Source: G963676095 sp963676095 (GTDB taxonomy: Bacteria > Bacteroidota > Bacteroidia > Bacteroidales > Prolixibacteraceae). From it: a DNA stretch of 64,000 nucleotides. The position numbers and the translations under genes were made by a program. The notes beneath the pieces were generated by a model that was not told the origin of the DNA, did no database searches, and saw only the letters and a list, made by a program, of their open reading frames with translations. Position 1 is the first letter of the stretch. Every line of letters begins with the position of its first letter. The DNA lies in assembly GCA_963676095.1 (NCBI GenBank), contig OY781040.1, positions 5,766,001 through 5,830,000 of the forward strand, written 5' to 3'. Below are positions 35,758 through 44,935 of the stretch, one piece after another.

Positions 35758-36240
35758 ATGATCGAAGAATTTGAACCGGTTGTGAAAGGTATTATTGCCC
35801 TGACAAACGAATGGGAGCCCCGGCTGTCCGGGTTACCGCTGGATGTTATAGAAGAAAGAAGGAACAGCCAGAATAGGAATATTAAGCAGATAGTCGGACA
35901 CATGATCGATTCGGCTTCAAACAATACGCATCGCATAGTACATTTGCAATATCAGCAAAGCCCTTTCCAATTCCCTAATTATGCCACCTTGGGGAATAAT
36001 GACAGATGGATTGCCATACAAAATTATGAGACGGAAGAGTGGAACGTGCTGGTCCAGCTATGGAAATTTTCTAATTTGCATGTAGCCCATGTGATTGTGA
36101 ATATTGCCCGGGATAAAACTGATAACAAATGGGTTGCAGGTCCCGGAGAGCTTGTTTCATTAAAAGATATGGTTCTCGATTATCTGAGGCATTTTAATCT
36201 TCATTTGGCTGAGGTTGAAGAATTGGCAGCCATTTTTTGA
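35758..36240 (+). CDS. DinB-like four-helix protein
   Basis: The 160-residue protein fits the DinB/YfiT-like metal-binding four-helix bundle family. His48 in QIVGHMIDSASNN and the C-terminal histidines in YLRHFNLHLAEVEEL are at the positions of the metal triad. Family members include thiol transferases and stress proteins, so the specific reaction is open. It lies 22 nt after the AhpD-like gene and its end overlaps the open frame of the following acetyltransferase. Confidence 0.8.
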   Translation: MIEEFEPVVKGIIALTNEWEPRLSGLPLDVIEERRNSQNRNIKQIVGHMIDSASNNTHRIVHLQYQQSPFQFPNYATLGNNDRWIAIQNYETEEWNVLVQLWKFSNLHVAHVIVNIARDKTDNKWVAGPGELVSLKDMVLDYLRHFNLHLAEVEELAAIF

Positions 36241-36259
36241 GAACTTAATTGTACGTGGA

Positions 36260-36712
36260 ATGGAACTGGTGCGTGTGTCTGGCTGCCATCCTGATTTTAA
36301 CAGGCTGGTAGCTTCGCTGGATGAAGAGCTGAATGATCGTTACGGGCTGCTTCAAAAGGAGTATGATCGGTTTAATCTGGTCGGAGATGTGGAAACTGCT
36401 GTCGTCGGCTATATCGACGGGTTAGCTGTTTGTTGTGGTTGTTTTAAAGAATACAATCATAATTCGGCTGAAGTGAAGCGGGTATTTGCCTTACCTGAAT
36501 TCAGGGGAAAGGGTATTGCCCGGTTGCTTTTGGATGAACTTGAACGTTGGATGATGGAAACCGGATATAGCAAGGCAATGCTGGAAACAGGGATTAAGCA
36601 ACCTGAAGCAATCCGGTTTTACCGGAAATGTGGTTACATTCCGGTTCCTAATTTTGGCCACTATACCGGAAACAGTGATAGTATTTGCATGTGTAAAAGT
36701 TTAAACAAATAG
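36260..36712 (+). CDS. GNAT-family N-acetyltransferase
   Basis: The frame is open from 36215, but the Met at 36260 (MELVRVSGCHPDFNRLVASL) fits the family start and avoids overlap; 150 residues. The acetyl-CoA motif is clear: VKRVFALPEFRGKGIARLLL (about 79-98, with RGKGIA), then the C-terminal IRFYRKCGYIPVPNFGHYT. The acceptor substrate is unknown. It belongs to the run of small stress-type enzymes between 34.7 and 37.6 kb. Confidence 0.88.
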   Translation: MELVRVSGCHPDFNRLVASLDEELNDRYGLLQKEYDRFNLVGDVETAVVGYIDGLAVCCGCFKEYNHNSAEVKRVFALPEFRGKGIARLLLDELERWMMETGYSKAMLETGIKQPEAIRFYRKCGYIPVPNFGHYTGNSDSICMCKSLNK

Positions 36713-36724
36713 AATTTTTAGAGG

Positions 36725-37084
36725 ATGCGTCCAAAAGAAGTAATTGAAAGATTTGTCCTGCTGTTTAACCAGGAAAACGCTGAAGAAATAGCTGACCTTT
36801 ATCATGAAGATGCGATTAATCATCAGGTTGCCAATGATCCTGTTATCGGGAAGAAAGCTATTCGTGAGATGTTTGAGACCGAATTTTCCCTGGCAAAAAT
36901 GGTCTGTATCGTCGAACATATTTTTGAAGACGGGGAATGGGCGATCTTGGAATGGAGAGATCCTCTGGGACTACGTGGTTGCGGATTTTTTCATATCATT
37001 GACGGAAAAATTAAATTTCAACGTGGTTATTGGGATAAACTGACCTTTCTGAGACAGCATAATCTGCCAATTCCCAAAGAATAA
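36725..37084 (+). CDS. NTF2-like / SnoaL-like small protein
   Basis: The 119-residue protein has the cone-shaped NTF2 pattern: an N-terminal helix (VIERFVLLFNQENAEEIADL), YHEDAINHQV, GKKAIREMFETEF and a C-terminal beta sheet with FFHIIDGKIKFQRGYWDKLT. Such proteins are small isomerases, hydrolases or binding proteins. No reaction can be assigned. It lies 12 nt after the GNAT gene and 7 nt before another GNAT gene, so a common transcript is likely. Confidence 0.82.
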   Translation: MRPKEVIERFVLLFNQENAEEIADLYHEDAINHQVANDPVIGKKAIREMFETEFSLAKMVCIVEHIFEDGEWAILEWRDPLGLRGCGFFHIIDGKIKFQRGYWDKLTFLRQHNLPIPKE

Positions 37085-37091
37085 ATAATGG

Positions 37092-37634
37092 ATGAAAGAT
37101 AAAGTGACAATTACCTGTGATAAATCCAGATTGGATCTTGAATATCGAGAACTGGCGGAAGATGATTTGGAAATGGTCAAAGAAATTTATGACCATTATA
37201 TATTAAATTCTGTTGCAACTTTTCATACTGAACAGATCTCAATTGGCGAGCTAAAAGAATTTATTCCGATAGGTCATCCAAAGTATAAATCATTCCTGAT
37301 CCTGGATGATGGAATCGTTTGTGGATATTGTTATATGGCCCCATACAAAAAAAGGCAGGCATATGACCGTAGTGCGGAGATAACCATTTATCTGAAGCCT
37401 GCATATTCGGGTAAAGGGATTGGTTATCAGGTTATTCATAAATTGGAGGATGTCGCTGTCGGGAAAGGGATAAAGGTGCTGTTAGGTGTTATAACCGGGG
37501 AGAATTTGGCAAGTATCCGCCTTTTCAGTGCGTGTGGATTTGAAAAATGTGCTCATTTCAAGCAGGTTGGTGAAAAGTTTGGTAAAATTCTGGATGTGGT
37601 TGTTTTCCAGAAAATTTTGGATTGTCATCAATAA
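37092..37634 (+). CDS. GNAT-family acetyltransferase, phosphinothricin-type
   Basis: A 180-residue acetyltransferase resembling the Pat/Bar group: ELAEDDLEMVKEIYDHYILN with NSVATFHTEQIS at the N-terminus, GYCYMAPYKKRQAYDRSAEI, then LKPAYSGKGIGYQVIHKLED (acetyl-CoA loop SGKGIG) and LFSACGFEKCAHFKQVGEKF. The group acetylates amino-acid analogues such as phosphinothricin or methionine sulfoximine, but specificity here is not certain. Last gene of the small-enzyme run. Confidence 0.88.
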   Translation: MKDKVTITCDKSRLDLEYRELAEDDLEMVKEIYDHYILNSVATFHTEQISIGELKEFIPIGHPKYKSFLILDDGIVCGYCYMAPYKKRQAYDRSAEITIYLKPAYSGKGIGYQVIHKLEDVAVGKGIKVLLGVITGENLASIRLFSACGFEKCAHFKQVGEKFGKILDVVVFQKILDCHQ

Positions 37635-37762
37635 ATATCGTTTTTTGGATGTTCGTTAATCATTCCAGTATTTATGCTGTATTTGAGAGCAATAAAAACT
37701 GTTTTTTAATCTGATTGTATAATTTTTTATTATTTTTTAATCTCTTTTAGAATTGAATACTA

Positions 37763-37795
37763 TACATTTGGCTAAAATAGAATTTCATATTTTAG
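37763..37795 (+). promoter_or_regulatory. TAnnTTTG element with adjacent inverted repeat before the ECF sigma gene
   Basis: TACATTTG (37763-37770) matches the -7 consensus. One base later CTAAAATA (37772-37779) and TATTTTAG (37788-37795) form a perfect 8-bp inverted repeat, ending 14 nt before the sigma start. It could be an operator or a leader hairpin. Confidence 0.5.
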
Positions 37796-37809
37796 TATGA
37801 CTTGATATT

Positions 37810-38367
37810 ATGCAACCGATAGATGATACAGCCATAATCAAAGCCCTGAAATTTGGAAATGTCAGTGCTTTTGATGAAATGTATTATAAGTATAACAAAA
37901 AGCTTTTTGCGTTTTCACTTAAGTATTTGAAGGATCGGGCAGAGGCTGAAGATCTTATTCAGAAAGTTTTTATAATTATTTGGGAACGCAGAGAGTTATT
38001 GGACGAGAACAAGGCTTTTGAACGATACTTGTTTAAAATAACACGCAATGAGGTTTACGATGTCTTGAAAAAGAGGGTTACCTGTGAGTATTACGAAAAT
38101 TATATTTTGGATATTCAGGATCCGGGAATGGATGACCTTGAACGCAAAAAGCTGATTGAAGCTGCATACCAGCTTATAGATCATCTTCCTGAAAGAAGGG
38201 CACAAATCTTTAGAATGAGCAAAGAGGAAGGCCTTACCTATAAACAAATTGCAGAGATCCTTCATATTACCGAGAACACGGTGGATACACAGATCCGTCA
38301 TAGCCTCAATTTTTTAAGAAAGGAGATGCTTAAACTCCGCACGATTATTCTTTTTATTATTCACTGA
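37810..38367 (+). CDS. ECF RNA polymerase sigma factor
   Basis: A 185-residue ECF factor: region 2 (DRAEAEDLIQKVFIIIWERR, about 39-60) and region 4 (LPERRAQIFRMSKEEGLTYK, then QIAEILHITENTVDTQIRHS, about 127-170). It opens the second polysaccharide locus and should be held by the FecR protein encoded next, then direct transcription of susCD and the following enzymes when the glycan is sensed. Unlike the other two ECF genes of this window it has an ATG start. Confidence 0.93.
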   Translation: MQPIDDTAIIKALKFGNVSAFDEMYYKYNKKLFAFSLKYLKDRAEAEDLIQKVFIIIWERRELLDENKAFERYLFKITRNEVYDVLKKRVTCEYYENYILDIQDPGMDDLERKKLIEAAYQLIDHLPERRAQIFRMSKEEGLTYKQIAEILHITENTVDTQIRHSLNFLRKEMLKLRTIILFIIH

Positions 38368-38434
38368 TAAAAATTTCCATTTTGCTTTCACGGAAAAATC
38401 CCTGTTGCAGGTATTCTTAGGGTAGCCTAAAAAT

Positions 38435-39574
38435 ATGATGCAGTCAAAAAGGGAAATAAAGAATATACTCGACAGCTTCTTGGAGGGTAAAGCTGATAAC
38501 GACGACAAACGTGCCTTGTTTAACTTTTTTAATGATCCGGAAAATAAGACCTATGTCTATAAATGGCTTAAGAAAAACTGGAAGGAAGTTAACCCTGTGG
38601 AATCAGCTATTGATTTTCCGGAAGACCAGCTTCTTGAGCGGATACATAATGAGATAAAGGTTCGCAGACTGCCGGACCGTCCTTTTAGAAAACGGGTATC
38701 CCCGAGGATTAAAAAAATAGCCGTGACGACTTTGCGCTATGCTGCTGTGTGTCTTATCGCCTGTGGAATAGAATGGTATTTCCTTTCCAATCCGGTTTCA
38801 AAGCCTAAAATTGTACAGACCCGCTATAACGAGATTAATGTTCCGTATGGTTCCAAATCTTATATTGTGCTTGCAGACAGCACCAAAATCTGGCTGAATG
38901 CAGGGGCGAAACTTCGTTATCCGACTGCTTTTGAAGGAAAAGATCGTGAAATTTATCTGGCCGGTGAAGCTTTTTTTGATGTGCGGAAGGATAAGCATCG
39001 TCCCTTCTTTGTGAAGATGGACGGCATTGATCTGAAAGTACTTGGAACGAAGTTTAATGTTAAAGCATATGATGACGATCCGAAAATTGAGGCTACCTTG
39101 CTGGAAGGATCTATTGAAGTGATCGGACTGAAATCTGATAAGAATAACCTGAAAGGTAATTTGCTCATGAAACCTGGACAGAAACTTATTTTGTACAAGG
39201 ATCGTCAACGACACCACCAGATATCGACGGATGCAAGACAAAATATGGACTCTGTGGAAACAATGCCGATAAATAAAACACCTGTAAAAATTATGGATAC
39301 CCGGTTACTTGACCAGGTAGCTATTGAACCGGTAATTGCATGGAAAAAGGATAAGTTGGTTTTTAACAAACAACGCTTCGACGAAGTAAAGGTACTTTTG
39401 GAACGGTGGTATGGGGTAACTATTGATGTACAGGATTCATCGGTTTTAAATTACCGATTTACAGGAACATTCGATAAGGAAACATTTGAGCAGGCAATGA
39501 AGGCGTTGCAGGAAGCGGCCGGTTTTGAATATGAATTGAACAAGAAACACGTTGTTATAAAAAAAGCTGTATAA
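38435..39574 (+). CDS. FecR-family anti-sigma factor
   Basis: The 379-residue protein has a cytoplasmic sigma-binding part (about 1-95), a membrane helix near 97-116 (LRYAAVCLIACGIEWYFL), and the periplasmic FecR domain: INVPYGSKSYIVLADSTKIW, IYLAGEAFFDVRKDKHRPFF and LKVLGTKFNVKAYDDDP. The C-terminal segment (FNKQRFDEVKVLLERWYGVT) is the DUF4974-type region. It is somewhat longer than the two FecR paralogues here because of a loop near 250-290. It links the STN domain of the next SusC to the sigma factor upstream. Confidence 0.93.
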   Translation: MMQSKREIKNILDSFLEGKADNDDKRALFNFFNDPENKTYVYKWLKKNWKEVNPVESAIDFPEDQLLERIHNEIKVRRLPDRPFRKRVSPRIKKIAVTTLRYAAVCLIACGIEWYFLSNPVSKPKIVQTRYNEINVPYGSKSYIVLADSTKIWLNAGAKLRYPTAFEGKDREIYLAGEAFFDVRKDKHRPFFVKMDGIDLKVLGTKFNVKAYDDDPKIEATLLEGSIEVIGLKSDKNNLKGNLLMKPGQKLILYKDRQRHHQISTDARQNMDSVETMPINKTPVKIMDTRLLDQVAIEPVIAWKKDKLVFNKQRFDEVKVLLERWYGVTIDVQDSSVLNYRFTGTFDKETFEQAMKALQEAAGFEYELNKKHVVIKKAV

Positions 39575-39712
39575 ATGGCTGAATAAAAAATAAAAACAAA
39601 ATCAGAATTAGGTATTCGGAATATCAGACAAGGCTGTATAAATAGCTATGTTTATAAATATAATAAATTGCTGAACCAAATTTAATGCCTATGTGAATCC
39701 TTCCAAAAAAAG

Positions 39713-39746
39713 AGGATCGAAGAATGCACCACCATCCTCCGATCCT
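39713..39746 (+). promoter_or_regulatory. A-tract plus hairpin in the fecR-susC leader (locus 2)
   Basis: AGGATCGAAGAATG and CATCCTCCGATCCT pair with 12 of 14 matches around a 6-nt loop, directly after a run of seven A residues. The loop is closed by ATG and CAT, as in the hairpin at 57093-57118. It lies 47 nt before the susC start. Confidence 0.55.
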
Positions 39747-39793
39747 GAAGTGTAAATTAATTCTATGTAAAATTATTAACACGTTTCAATTCT

Positions 39794-42700
39794 ATGAAAA
39801 AAAATTCTTGTGTGCAAGAGGAAAATCTGTTTTTCCTCCGGTTTAAAAAAATTTTATTGGTCATGAAACTAACTGTTGGAATTATAATCTTTTTTATGTT
39901 TCAGGCTACTGCTGTAATTTCCCAGAATACAGTTGCAACCATTCATGCTACAAATCTTGAAATGGACCGTTTTTTTGCGGAAATAGAAAAGCAAACATCG
40001 GTTAAATTCCTGTACCGGTACGAAAATATCGAAGGAAAACGGGTAAGCATAGCCGTTGATAACGCTTCTGTTGATGAGGTATTGAAGCTTGCACTTCACG
40101 ATCAGGGGTTAAGTTTTACCAGGATGGGGAATAACCTGATCGTGATAGCTCAGGAAGGTACTGCACAGCAGAATAAAAAAATTACAGGGACGGTTACTGA
40201 TGAGTCCGGCCAACCATTACCGGGGGTGAGTATTGTTATCAAAGGTACTACTTCCGGAACTGTTTCAGATATGGAGGGTAAGTTTAGTGTTAACCTTCAG
40301 GGGGATCAGAGAACATTGATATTCTCTTTTATCGGTTATACTCCTCAGGAGATCATGCTTGGAACCCAGCCTGTGATCAATGTTGTGATGAAAGAAGAGG
40401 AACATTCGATTGATGAGGTCGTCGTAACTGCTCTTGGAATTGAGAAAAAGAAGAGGACGTTAACTTACACGACGCAGCAGGTAGACGTCGATAACCTGGC
40501 AACGGTTACAAAAGGTGACGTTGGGGCAGCTTTGGCCGGTAAGGTGGCCGGTGTTGCAGTGATGACAGGGGCTACCGGTGGATCGCGTATTATTATTCGA
40601 GGGGAGCGTTCTATAAGCGGGGGCAATACTCCTTTGGTAATTATGGACGGCGTACCATCTGCCTTTGGACTTGGTAATGTTGATGACATAGAAAGTATTA
40701 ATGTGCTTAAAGGGCCATCTGCATCAGCGTTATATGGTGCAGACGCGGCCAATGGTGTTATTATTGTTACGACGAAGAAAGGAAGGGTTGGGGAAACAAA
40801 AGTAGAGATTAACTCTCAAACCAGTTTGGGATTTCCAACCAGGTATCCGGAAATCCAGAATGTTTACGGACAAGGAACTGGAGGTATATTCAGTCCAAAT
40901 GATCCTTATTATAGTTGGGGGCCCAAAATGCAGGGACAAACTGTTACTGACTGGACGGGTAACGAAACCACGTTGGATCCGCAACCGGATAACATAAAAG
41001 ATCTGTTTCAGGTCTCTCAAAGCTATGTAAACAATGTCTCTTACAGCACAGGCAATCAAAAGTCAACGGCTTATTTCTCCTATACCAATTCTACCTGGAA
41101 CGGACTTCTTCCTGTAAATAAAGGGACGACCCATAAGGTGAATATGCGGATGGATACAGAACTGATTAAGAACCTGAGACTGGATGCCATACTAACTTGG
41201 TCACACGATAAAACGAAGAATACCCCGGAGAGTGGGGATGATCTTTTTAGTCCGATGTGGCAGTTGGTAAAAATGCCAAGGAGTATCAAAACCGCTGATA
41301 TTAAAGCTGGTTATTATTACGATTCGTCAGGGTCAAAGAAACAATTGACATGGGCTCCAGGATCGACAGCAAATATTAATCCTTACTGGTCGATGTATGG
41401 ACGTGAAGCAGAAGTGAACGGCAATACCGTGAATGCTGTGGCTACATTAAAATATAATTTTAGACCATGGCTTTACCTTCAGCTCAGGGGGCGCATGGAA
41501 TACGGAAATGGTAATGAGGAGTATAAATATTACTGGGATACCCAGTATGTTTCGTCTGGGAAGGGATCTTATGAATTGGAATATTCAAAAAGTCAGGCTC
41601 TGAATTCAGATGTCCTGCTGGGGTTTGACAAGGATTTAACCAAAGACTGGCACCTGAGCGGCAATTTAGGAGCGGAAATAAGAGACAACCAAAGTTCCAG
41701 CATAGATTCCAAAACAGGCGACGGAGGGCTTGTCCTTGAAAATAAATTCTATCTTGGAAACGGATCATCTGTAAGTACTGACAACAGTGCTTCTCATATA
41801 CAGACTCAATCCATTTACGGGACTGCTCAGATTGGATTCCGTAATTACCTGTTTATGGATGTGACTGCACGTAATGACTGGAGCTCGACATTACCATCTC
41901 CATATGATTATTTTTATCCATCAGTCGGCCTAACTGGCGTTATATCAGATATAGTTAAGCTCCCTGAATTGATCTCTTATCTGAAGGTCCGTGGTTCATA
42001 TGCACAGGTTGGTGCCGGTGCCGGCTTTGCCGAGATATTTCAGACCTATTCCAGGGAATTGAACGGGACGCAGGGTGAAATTACAACCGGATCAACAAAA
42101 GTGGCCAGCCAGTTAATCCCGGAAAAGACTAAATCCTGGGAAGCAGGTACTGAACTGAGAGTGCTGAAGGACAGGTTAGGGATTGATTTTACATGGTATA
42201 AATCAAACACATATAATCAGCTGGTGAGTGTAACCTCACCTCCTACTTCGGGGTTCAGTAATGCCTATATCAATTGCGGAAATATTCAAAACAAAGGAAT
42301 TGAATTTATGGTTTCTACTGTTCCCATTCAGAATTCGGATATCAAATGGGATCTCAATCTGAATTTTTCACGAAACTGGAGTAAGGTGATTGAATTGACC
42401 AGCACTATGGATGAATATGAGATCAAATCTCCTAATCTTTCGATGGGCGATAGCTGGATTATTGTTGGAAAACCTTATGGGGAGATACTTTCAAAGTCAT
42501 TCAAGCGTACCGATGACGGAAGGCTTATTATTGATGATTTGGGTATGCCGGAAATAACTTCTGAAGCAAAAACGGATATTGGCAATTTTAATTATGACTT
42601 TAGAAGCGGTCTTACCAGTAATTTTAAATATAAGAACTGGAATGTCTATTTTCTGATTGATTTAAATTACGGAGGAGTCAGGCAGTCTGCCACTGAAGCA

Positions 42701-43138
42701 CAGATGATGCTTTCCGGCACAAGTAAAGCTACTTTGTATGGACGTGATGGTTTTGTCCTTGATGGGGTGAGGGAGGTTATAGATTCTGAAGGAAATGTTA
42801 CTTCCTATGTCGGGAACGATATCGAAATTGATGCTGAGACCTATGCAAAGGCAATCGGCGGTCGTGCCTCCAATGGTTGTGGTGAAGCCTTCACACATAA
42901 GGCTACGAATTCACGTCTTCGTGAGTTTTCCGTCGGGTACGACCTGCCCGTAAGATCATCCGTGGTAAAAAATTTAACCGTATCGGCTGTCGGCCGTAAC
43001 CTCTTCTATTTTTATAATGCCTGCGGTTGGTTTGATCCTGATATGTCCTATGACCTGAGCCGAAACGGACAAGGATCTGAAAGCGCTTTTATGCCTGGAG
43101 GACCTACCCTTGCCATAAATATCAAACTTACCTTTTAA
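39794..43138 (+). CDS. SusC-family TonB-dependent transporter with STN signalling domain
   Basis: The 1114-residue protein begins with a long pre-signal region and a signal peptide (TVGIIIFFMFQATAVISQ), then an STN domain (about 52-115), a carboxypeptidase-D-like domain (about 128-200; GTVTDESGQPLPGVSIVIKG), the TonB box (DEVVVTALG), a plug (VIMDGVPS; SALYGADAANGVIIVTTKKG) and a beta barrel ending in TLAINIKLTF. It imports glycan fragments for this locus together with the SusD protein encoded 20 nt downstream and signals to the FecR upstream. Confidence 0.95.
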   Translation: MKKNSCVQEENLFFLRFKKILLVMKLTVGIIIFFMFQATAVISQNTVATIHATNLEMDRFFAEIEKQTSVKFLYRYENIEGKRVSIAVDNASVDEVLKLALHDQGLSFTRMGNNLIVIAQEGTAQQNKKITGTVTDESGQPLPGVSIVIKGTTSGTVSDMEGKFSVNLQGDQRTLIFSFIGYTPQEIMLGTQPVINVVMKEEEHSIDEVVVTALGIEKKKRTLTYTTQQVDVDNLATVTKGDVGAALAGKVAGVAVMTGATGGSRIIIRGERSISGGNTPLVIMDGVPSAFGLGNVDDIESINVLKGPSASALYGADAANGVIIVTTKKGRVGETKVEINSQTSLGFPTRYPEIQNVYGQGTGGIFSPNDPYYSWGPKMQGQTVTDWTGNETTLDPQPDNIKDLFQVSQSYVNNVSYSTGNQKSTAYFSYTNSTWNGLLPVNKGTTHKVNMRMDTELIKNLRLDAILTWSHDKTKNTPESGDDLFSPMWQLVKMPRSIKTADIKAGYYYDSSGSKKQLTWAPGSTANINPYWSMYGREAEVNGNTVNAVATLKYNFRPWLYLQLRGRMEYGNGNEEYKYYWDTQYVSSGKGSYELEYSKSQALNSDVLLGFDKDLTKDWHLSGNLGAEIRDNQSSSIDSKTGDGGLVLENKFYLGNGSSVSTDNSASHIQTQSIYGTAQIGFRNYLFMDVTARNDWSSTLPSPYDYFYPSVGLTGVISDIVKLPELISYLKVRGSYAQVGAGAGFAEIFQTYSRELNGTQGEITTGSTKVASQLIPEKTKSWEAGTELRVLKDRLGIDFTWYKSNTYNQLVSVTSPPTSGFSNAYINCGNIQNKGIEFMVSTVPIQNSDIKWDLNLNFSRNWSKVIELTSTMDEYEIKSPNLSMGDSWIIVGKPYGEILSKSFKRTDDGRLIIDDLGMPEITSEAKTDIGNFNYDFRSGLTSNFKYKNWNVYFLIDLNYGGVRQSATEAQMMLSGTSKATLYGRDGFVLDGVREVIDSEGNVTSYVGNDIEIDAETYAKAIGGRASNGCGEAFTHKATNSRLREFSVGYDLPVRSSVVKNLTVSAVGRNLFYFYNACGWFDPDMSYDLSRNGQGSESAFMPGGPTLAINIKLTF

Positions 43139-43158
43139 TAGTTAAAATAATGATAGCT

Positions 43159-44796
43159 ATGAAAAAATATATAATGAACCGGTATGTGATCAGATTATTT
43201 TTAGCAGTTTTTGTATCTCTCGGCTTGTATTCCTGTACTGATAATTTTATGGAAATTAATACCGATACTACTGAGTTTATGGAGGTGACAACGAAAGACT
43301 ACGGCGAACTTTTCTTTCAGGCAGAGCATAGTGGACTTGCCTGGCAAACAACAGACGATATGAGCCGTATGTCCAGTACACTGGCTTTACACAATTGCGG
43401 ATATACGTCATGTGGAAATTATCCCTATGATGAAAATCAACTCAATCTTGGATGGGAGAATTCCGGATTTAAAGATGTTTATGTAGACGCGCTTCCTGTA
43501 TTGATCAGTATGATGAGTGTTGCAAAAGAAGCTGGAGATGATGCTGTTTATGATATGGCGTTGATTTGGAAAGTCTTTCTGTTGCAACGAATTACCGATA
43601 TTTGGGGGCCGACGCCTTATACTTATGCCGGGACTGGTGCGGAATCGATCCCTTATGACAGCCAGAAGGAGGTGTACTACGCTATGTTTGAAGACCTTAA
43701 ATCTGCTATAACCGGTTTGTCCAAAGCGTTGGAAAGTGATCCTTCATTGAATCTGTTCGGCACAAATGACAATATCTATGCCGGCGATGTTTCCAAATGG
43801 ATTAAGTTTGCCAATACGCTTCGGTTGCGGATGGCGATCCGGATCTCGAATGCCGATCCTGCAAAAGCCCGGGAAGAAGCAGAAGCCGCAGTTGCTACGG
43901 GTTCCCTCATGGAAAACAATGACGATAATGCCTTATTCGATGTAACAGACCTGAGTAGTGAGGGAAATGGAATGCCCAGAATGGAATCTTTTTATCAGGA
44001 TGTGATGAGTACCAATATGGAGAGCGTGCTAAAAGGGTATAAAGATCCGCGTATGGAAGAATATTGGTCACCTGTTGTGGAAAGTACTATTAATACAGTT
44101 TTCCCTGATGAATACAAGAGTAATATTGGAGGTTACCATGGCTTTAGCAGCGGTGCAGACCCGGTAGAATATACCTACTTTAAGGCTTTTTCGAAATATG
44201 GCCCTCGTTTTGTCGACGGCAATCAGCTCGTTACCCCTATCAATGTGATGAATGCAGCAGAAACATGGTTCCTGAAAGCTGAAGGAGCCTGGAGGGGATG
44301 GAGTATGGGCGGAACAGCCACGGAATTTTATGAAAAGGGAATTGAGATTTCCATAAAACAGTGGCGGGAGAGCGAGATCTCCGATGACTCCATTCAGAGC
44401 TATATCAATAGTAGCCTTACTCCGGTTGCCCCAGATAATTATCCGTATTATGATGAGCCGATGACGGACATTCCTGTAAAATTCTCCGGTAACAGTGAAA
44501 CACAGTATGAGCAGATCATGACACAGAAGTGGATTGCATTATTCCCGGATTGTTATGAGGCATGGGCTGAATATCGCCGTACACGCTTACCGAAATTGTA
44601 TGCTAAAAAATATACTGTTAATGCTAATGTTAGCCCATCTAAGGGACAGATAATAACGCGTTGTCCTTTTGCTAAAGATGAATATAGTGCCAATGCCGCA
44701 GAAGTAGAAAAGGCGATCTCCCTAATAGGTGATGGTGTTACAGAAGATCTTGAGAATATTCCATTGTGGTGGGATGTTAATGATAATGGAAACTAA
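43159..44796 (+). CDS. SusD-like glycan-binding lipoprotein
   Basis: Counted from the ATG at 43159 (the frame opens at 43150), the protein has 545 residues and a lipobox SLGLYSC (Cys26) followed by TDNFMEINTDTTEF. Helical repeats and the segment WIKFANTLRLRMAIRISNAD (about residue 215), AETWFLKAEGAWRG, and QKWIALFPDCYEAWAEYRRT near the C-terminus match the SusD-like_2/RagB group more than classical SusD. It pairs with the SusC upstream. A strong terminator-like hairpin follows, so the enzymes downstream may be read from a separate start or by partial readthrough. Confidence 0.92.
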   Translation: MKKYIMNRYVIRLFLAVFVSLGLYSCTDNFMEINTDTTEFMEVTTKDYGELFFQAEHSGLAWQTTDDMSRMSSTLALHNCGYTSCGNYPYDENQLNLGWENSGFKDVYVDALPVLISMMSVAKEAGDDAVYDMALIWKVFLLQRITDIWGPTPYTYAGTGAESIPYDSQKEVYYAMFEDLKSAITGLSKALESDPSLNLFGTNDNIYAGDVSKWIKFANTLRLRMAIRISNADPAKAREEAEAAVATGSLMENNDDNALFDVTDLSSEGNGMPRMESFYQDVMSTNMESVLKGYKDPRMEEYWSPVVESTINTVFPDEYKSNIGGYHGFSSGADPVEYTYFKAFSKYGPRFVDGNQLVTPINVMNAAETWFLKAEGAWRGWSMGGTATEFYEKGIEISIKQWRESEISDDSIQSYINSSLTPVAPDNYPYYDEPMTDIPVKFSGNSETQYEQIMTQKWIALFPDCYEAWAEYRRTRLPKLYAKKYTVNANVSPSKGQIITRCPFAKDEYSANAAEVEKAISLIGDGVTEDLENIPLWWDVNDNGN

Positions 44797-44822
44797 CTCC
44801 GTTTCGTATTTTGATAATTGAA

Positions 44823-44869
44823 AAGGAAGGGTTCAGGCCGGTATCCCGGGTTGGATACCGGCCTTCCTT
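44823..44869 (+). terminator. strong hairpin after susD (locus 2)
   Basis: GGCCGGTATCC (44836-44846) and GGATACCGGCC (44853-44863) form an 11-bp perfect stem with a 6-nt loop; outer AAGGAA/TTCCTT can extend it, and the T-rich run ttccttatttt follows. It lies 26 nt after susD and probably reduces transcription into the enzyme genes, giving higher SusCD than enzyme levels. Confidence 0.8.
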
Positions 44870-44935
44870 ATTTTAACTGAATAACGATACTAAATAAGTA
44901 AATCATCAATAATAAATTAATTCCGGGAGCAAACG

